64,000 bases of DNA. Origin: Pseudooceanicola atlanticus (GTDB taxonomy: Bacteria > Pseudomonadota > Alphaproteobacteria > Rhodobacterales > Rhodobacteraceae). Shown here one piece after another: positions 62,192-64,000 of the stretch (within the stretch, counting starts at the first letter, position 1; the number at the start of each line of letters is the position of its first letter). The notes below the pieces were generated by a model. That model ran no database searches, had not been told where the DNA came from, and was given only the letters and a program-made list of their open reading frames with translations. The stretch spans positions 372,001-436,000 of the forward strand of contig NZ_AQQX01000004.1 of the NCBI RefSeq assembly GCF_000768315.1, written 5' to 3'. Position numbers and translations under genes: made by a program.

Positions 62192-63115
62192 TCAGGCGAC
62201 GGCGGGGATCTCTGCCGCGCAGACGCCGGCCCCCGGCAGACGCGACGCCATCGGGATATCGCAATCCACGATGCGGAAGTTCTGCGGGTCCGAGAAGAGT
62301 TCACGCAGGAGCGTGTTGGTCAGGCTGTGCCCGGCCCGCGTGCCGGTATAGAGGCCCAGAACCGGGCCACCCGCCAGCGCAAGATCGCCAAGCGCATCCA
62401 GCATCTTGTGGCGCACGGGTTCGTCCGTGCGACGCAGGCCGCCGGGGCTGACAACTTCGTCGCCTTCGAATACGACCGCGTTTTCGCCGGGGATGCCGCC
62501 CAGAGCCAGGCCCTGCTGCTGCATCGCATCCACATCCGCCTGGCGGCAGAAGGTGCGGCTGTCGCACAATTCGCGCACAAAGGTGCCGTTCTCCATCGTC
62601 AGGTGCTTTTGCTGCACACCGATGGCGGCGTCTTCGAAATCGATGGTGAAGGCAATCTCCATCACGCGGTTCGGTTCCAGACGGGCCCTGGCGGCGCCGT
62701 TGCTGACCTCGACCGGGCGCAGCACCTCGATCGCGCGGATCGGCGCGGCCTGGATCATCAGCCCGGCCTTGAGGAATTCTTCGACGAAGGGGCGCGCGGA
62801 GCCATCGAGGATCGGAACCTCGGGGCCGTCGATGTCGATCATCGCATTGTGAATGCCGCAACCGGCCAGCGCCGCCATAAGGTGTTCGATGGTCGAGACA
62901 TAGGCCCCGGCCGCGTTTTCGATCTTGGTGCAAAGCGGGGACCGGTTCACCTTGTCCCAGCGGGCCTGGACCATCTGGTCGCCCAGCAGGATATCGGTGC
63001 GGCGGAACCAGATGCCGTGATCGGCCGCGGCAGGGCGCACGACGAGCCGTGCCGGTTGCCCCGAATGGAGCCCGACGCCCGAGAAGTGGACCGGTGCCTT
63101 GATCGTCTTTTGCAC
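62192..63115 (-). CDS. lpxC: UDP-3-O-acyl-N-acetylglucosamine deacetylase
   Basis: 307 aa. Zinc ligands STIEHLMAAL (His) and RHKMLDALGDLALAG (His, Asp), catalytic IPILDGSARPF region (PEVPILDGS) and GHSLTN near the C-terminus match LpxC. It catalyses the committed step of lipid A synthesis. The start is GTG at 63115 with GAGG 6 bp upstream (MQKTIKAPVHFSGVGLHSG). It is on the same strand as ftsZ, 261 bp downstream. A possible own promoter lies in that gap. Confidence 0.96.
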   Translation of the reverse strand: MQKTIKAPVHFSGVGLHSGQPARLVVRPAAADHGIWFRRTDILLGDQMVQARWDKVNRSPLCTKIENAAGAYVSTIEHLMAALAGCGIHNAMIDIDGPEVPILDGSARPFVEEFLKAGLMIQAAPIRAIEVLRPVEVSNGAARARLEPNRVMEIAFTIDFEDAAIGVQQKHLTMENGTFVRELCDSRTFCRQADVDAMQQQGLALGGIPGENAVVFEGDEVVSPGGLRRTDEPVRHKMLDALGDLALAGGPVLGLYTGTRAGHSLTNTLLRELFSDPQNFRIVDCDIPMASRLPGAGVCAAEIPAVA

Positions 63116-63316
63116 GTTAACCTCGCATCCCCTGCGCTTTGCTGGTCCTTGCCTTCATCCCCGAAGGCGGACCGCGCCTCTTGGTGTCCAATAGGTAAAT
63201 ACCCGCGGGCGAAGGCTCAACTCACTCTTTGCAACGGAGTGAAACATCCTTGCAATAAAGACGCGGGAGATCGCCTATGGGTTCCGCCCTCTGACCCAAG
63301 CCATTGATCTTAAATG

Positions 63317-63340
63317 AAAACGACCGCCCGAAGGCGGCCG
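63317..63340 (-). terminator. ftsZ terminator with UUCG tetraloop
   Basis: On the minus strand CGGCCGCC-TTCG-GGCGGTCG then TTTTC, 37 bp after the ftsZ stop. The C(UUCG)G loop is exceptionally stable. Confidence 0.85.
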
Positions 63341-63376
63341 CTTGAAGTCAAATGTGACGTCGTGTCAATCCGGCGA

Positions 63377-64000
63377 TCAGTTCGCCTGACGGCGCAGGAA
63401 TGCCGGGATTTCGATGCGTTCCTGATCCGGATCCTCGGAGTGATCGGGCGCCGCCTGGGCCGATTGGCCGCGGAAAGAGGGCTGCTGACGGATCGGCTGC
63501 GGGGCCGGCGTCGGCGCCTGTTTCGGCTCACCAGACATGCGGTTGATCAGCGAGTTGATCCCGAAGCGCGGCTTTTCGGCGGCCGGTTCTTGGGACTTCG
63601 GTGCCTTGTTTACGGCTGCCTGAAGGCGGGCCAGGGTTTCGGCCGACGGCTCGCCCGTGCGGGGCGAACGGGGGGCGACGAAATCCTCGGCCGCGTGGTC
63701 CGCGGCTGCGGTGGAATGCGGCTGGCGCGGCGGAACCATCTGGGCCGCTTCCGGGCGGTAGGCCGGGGCGGGCAGATCGTCTTCGTCATCGGCGAAGAGG
63801 TGATCCTCTTCATATTCGGACGAGGCGGTTTCGGCGTCGAAATCGGTGAAGAGCGACGGCTCTTCGATTTCCGGCTCGGGCTCTGCCACGGCGGCGACGA
63901 CTGGTTCTGCAACCGGCTCGGGCTCGGCGGGCGCTTCGGCCTCGACCGCCTGGGTCAGCGGCTCTGCCAGGCGGCGACGCGGGGTCGGGATGTCATGCGG
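63377..64000 (-). CDS. ftsZ: cell division protein FtsZ, C-terminal linker and tail (gene runs off the right edge)
   Basis: The visible 207 codons are the disordered C-terminal linker, acidic and Pro/Ala rich (EPEIEEPSLFTDFDAETASS, QAPTPAPQPIRQQP), with the terminal conserved peptide EIPAFLRRQAN, which binds FtsA/ZipA-type membrane anchors. It also has NRMSG in PRFGINSLINRMSG, the internal conserved motif of alphaproteobacterial FtsZ linkers. The GTPase core is beyond the window. Alphaproteobacterial FtsZ has long linkers, so the length is normal. Reading frame continues to the last base of the window. Confidence 0.93.
   Translation of the reverse strand, partial: PHDIPTPRRRLAEPLTQAVEAEAPAEPEPVAEPVVAAVAEPEPEIEEPSLFTDFDAETASSEYEEDHLFADDEDDLPAPAYRPEAAQMVPPRQPHSTAAADHAAEDFVAPRSPRTGEPSAETLARLQAAVNKAPKSQEPAAEKPRFGINSLINRMSGEPKQAPTPAPQPIRQQPSFRGQSAQAAPDHSEDPDQERIEIPAFLRRQAN

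Noticed and set aside
1-64000. Mobile elements, integrases, toxin-antitoxin or phage-defence genes
   Set aside because: Both strands were inspected for transposase, integrase, restriction, and abortive-infection motifs and none were seen; this does not exclude very divergent ones.

Overview
The window is GC-rich chromosomal DNA of an alphaproteobacterium, most likely a marine Rhodobacterales/Roseobacter-group organism. The reasons are the family content and local order (bolA, a DnaJ-domain gene and cobS in series with cobT nearby; lpxC beside ftsZ; pntA/pntB; waaA next to moaA), a strong bias to G/C third positions, and an intergenic motif that I recall as typical of this group (CTTCATCTTGCC...AAATACTCC). 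I see no rRNA, tRNA, insertion sequence, prophage or CRISPR array. It reads as ordinary core chromosome with accessory patches.

Layout. 0-4.4 kb: the start of an isovaleryl-CoA dehydrogenase gene, a PPOX-fold protein, a two-gene unit (DegT-type PLP enzyme plus TetA-like MFS exporter), and a phosphoglycolate phosphatase. 4.6-8.5 kb: glmU-glmS-AlkD-like operon for UDP-GlcNAc supply. 8.4-12.6 kb: a lipoprotein, moaA-waaA, then a glycosyltransferase after a gap holding a striking three-way-junction inverted repeat. 12.8-22.5 kb: three M20 deacylases/deacetylases (two are tandem paralogues) back to back with a complete peptide ABC importer. This looks like an uptake-and-hydrolysis module for peptides or N-acyl amino acids. 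22.6-27.1 kb: a glutaredoxin-MauE fusion, pntB/pntA and an isoprenylcysteine-methyltransferase-like membrane protein. 27.3-32.6 kb: an SDR, a TetR regulator divergent from a two-subunit molybdenum hydroxylase (IorAB type), a PuuD-like amidotransferase and a small membrane protein. 32.8-39.8 kb: pepN, a membrane-anchored SNase-fold protein, an SDR, an unknown 397-aa protein and gatB. 40.2-42.6 kb: tandem thioesterases, a CBU_0592-type membrane protein and a DUF4177 protein. 42.7-50 kb: bolA, a DnaJ-domain protein, a 53-aa secreted peptide gene, an ECF sigma/anti-sigma pair, cobS, an FMN reductase, a small secreted protein and cobT. 50-59.2 kb: two separate genes that fuse a DNA-binding domain to an alpha/beta-hydrolase fold, around aminopeptidase P, DUF427, a ClC transporter and an FAD-linked oxidase. 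59.5-64 kb: recN, bamD, lpxC and the 3' part of ftsZ, a cell-envelope/division block.

Most novel items: (1) the two HTH-alpha/beta-hydrolase fusion regulators, one with its catalytic residues replaced, so probably a hydrolase-fold ligand sensor; (2) two near-identical copies of a four-unit, 11-bp-period repeat placed just after the terminators of pntB and gatB; (3) the 84-nt perfect three-way-junction fold after waaA; (4) two copies of a composite repeat (conserved 26-mer plus GC hairpin) downstream of genes; (5) a 53-codon secreted-peptide gene with its own terminator. Function names rest on sequence motifs recognised by eye; no database search was run.
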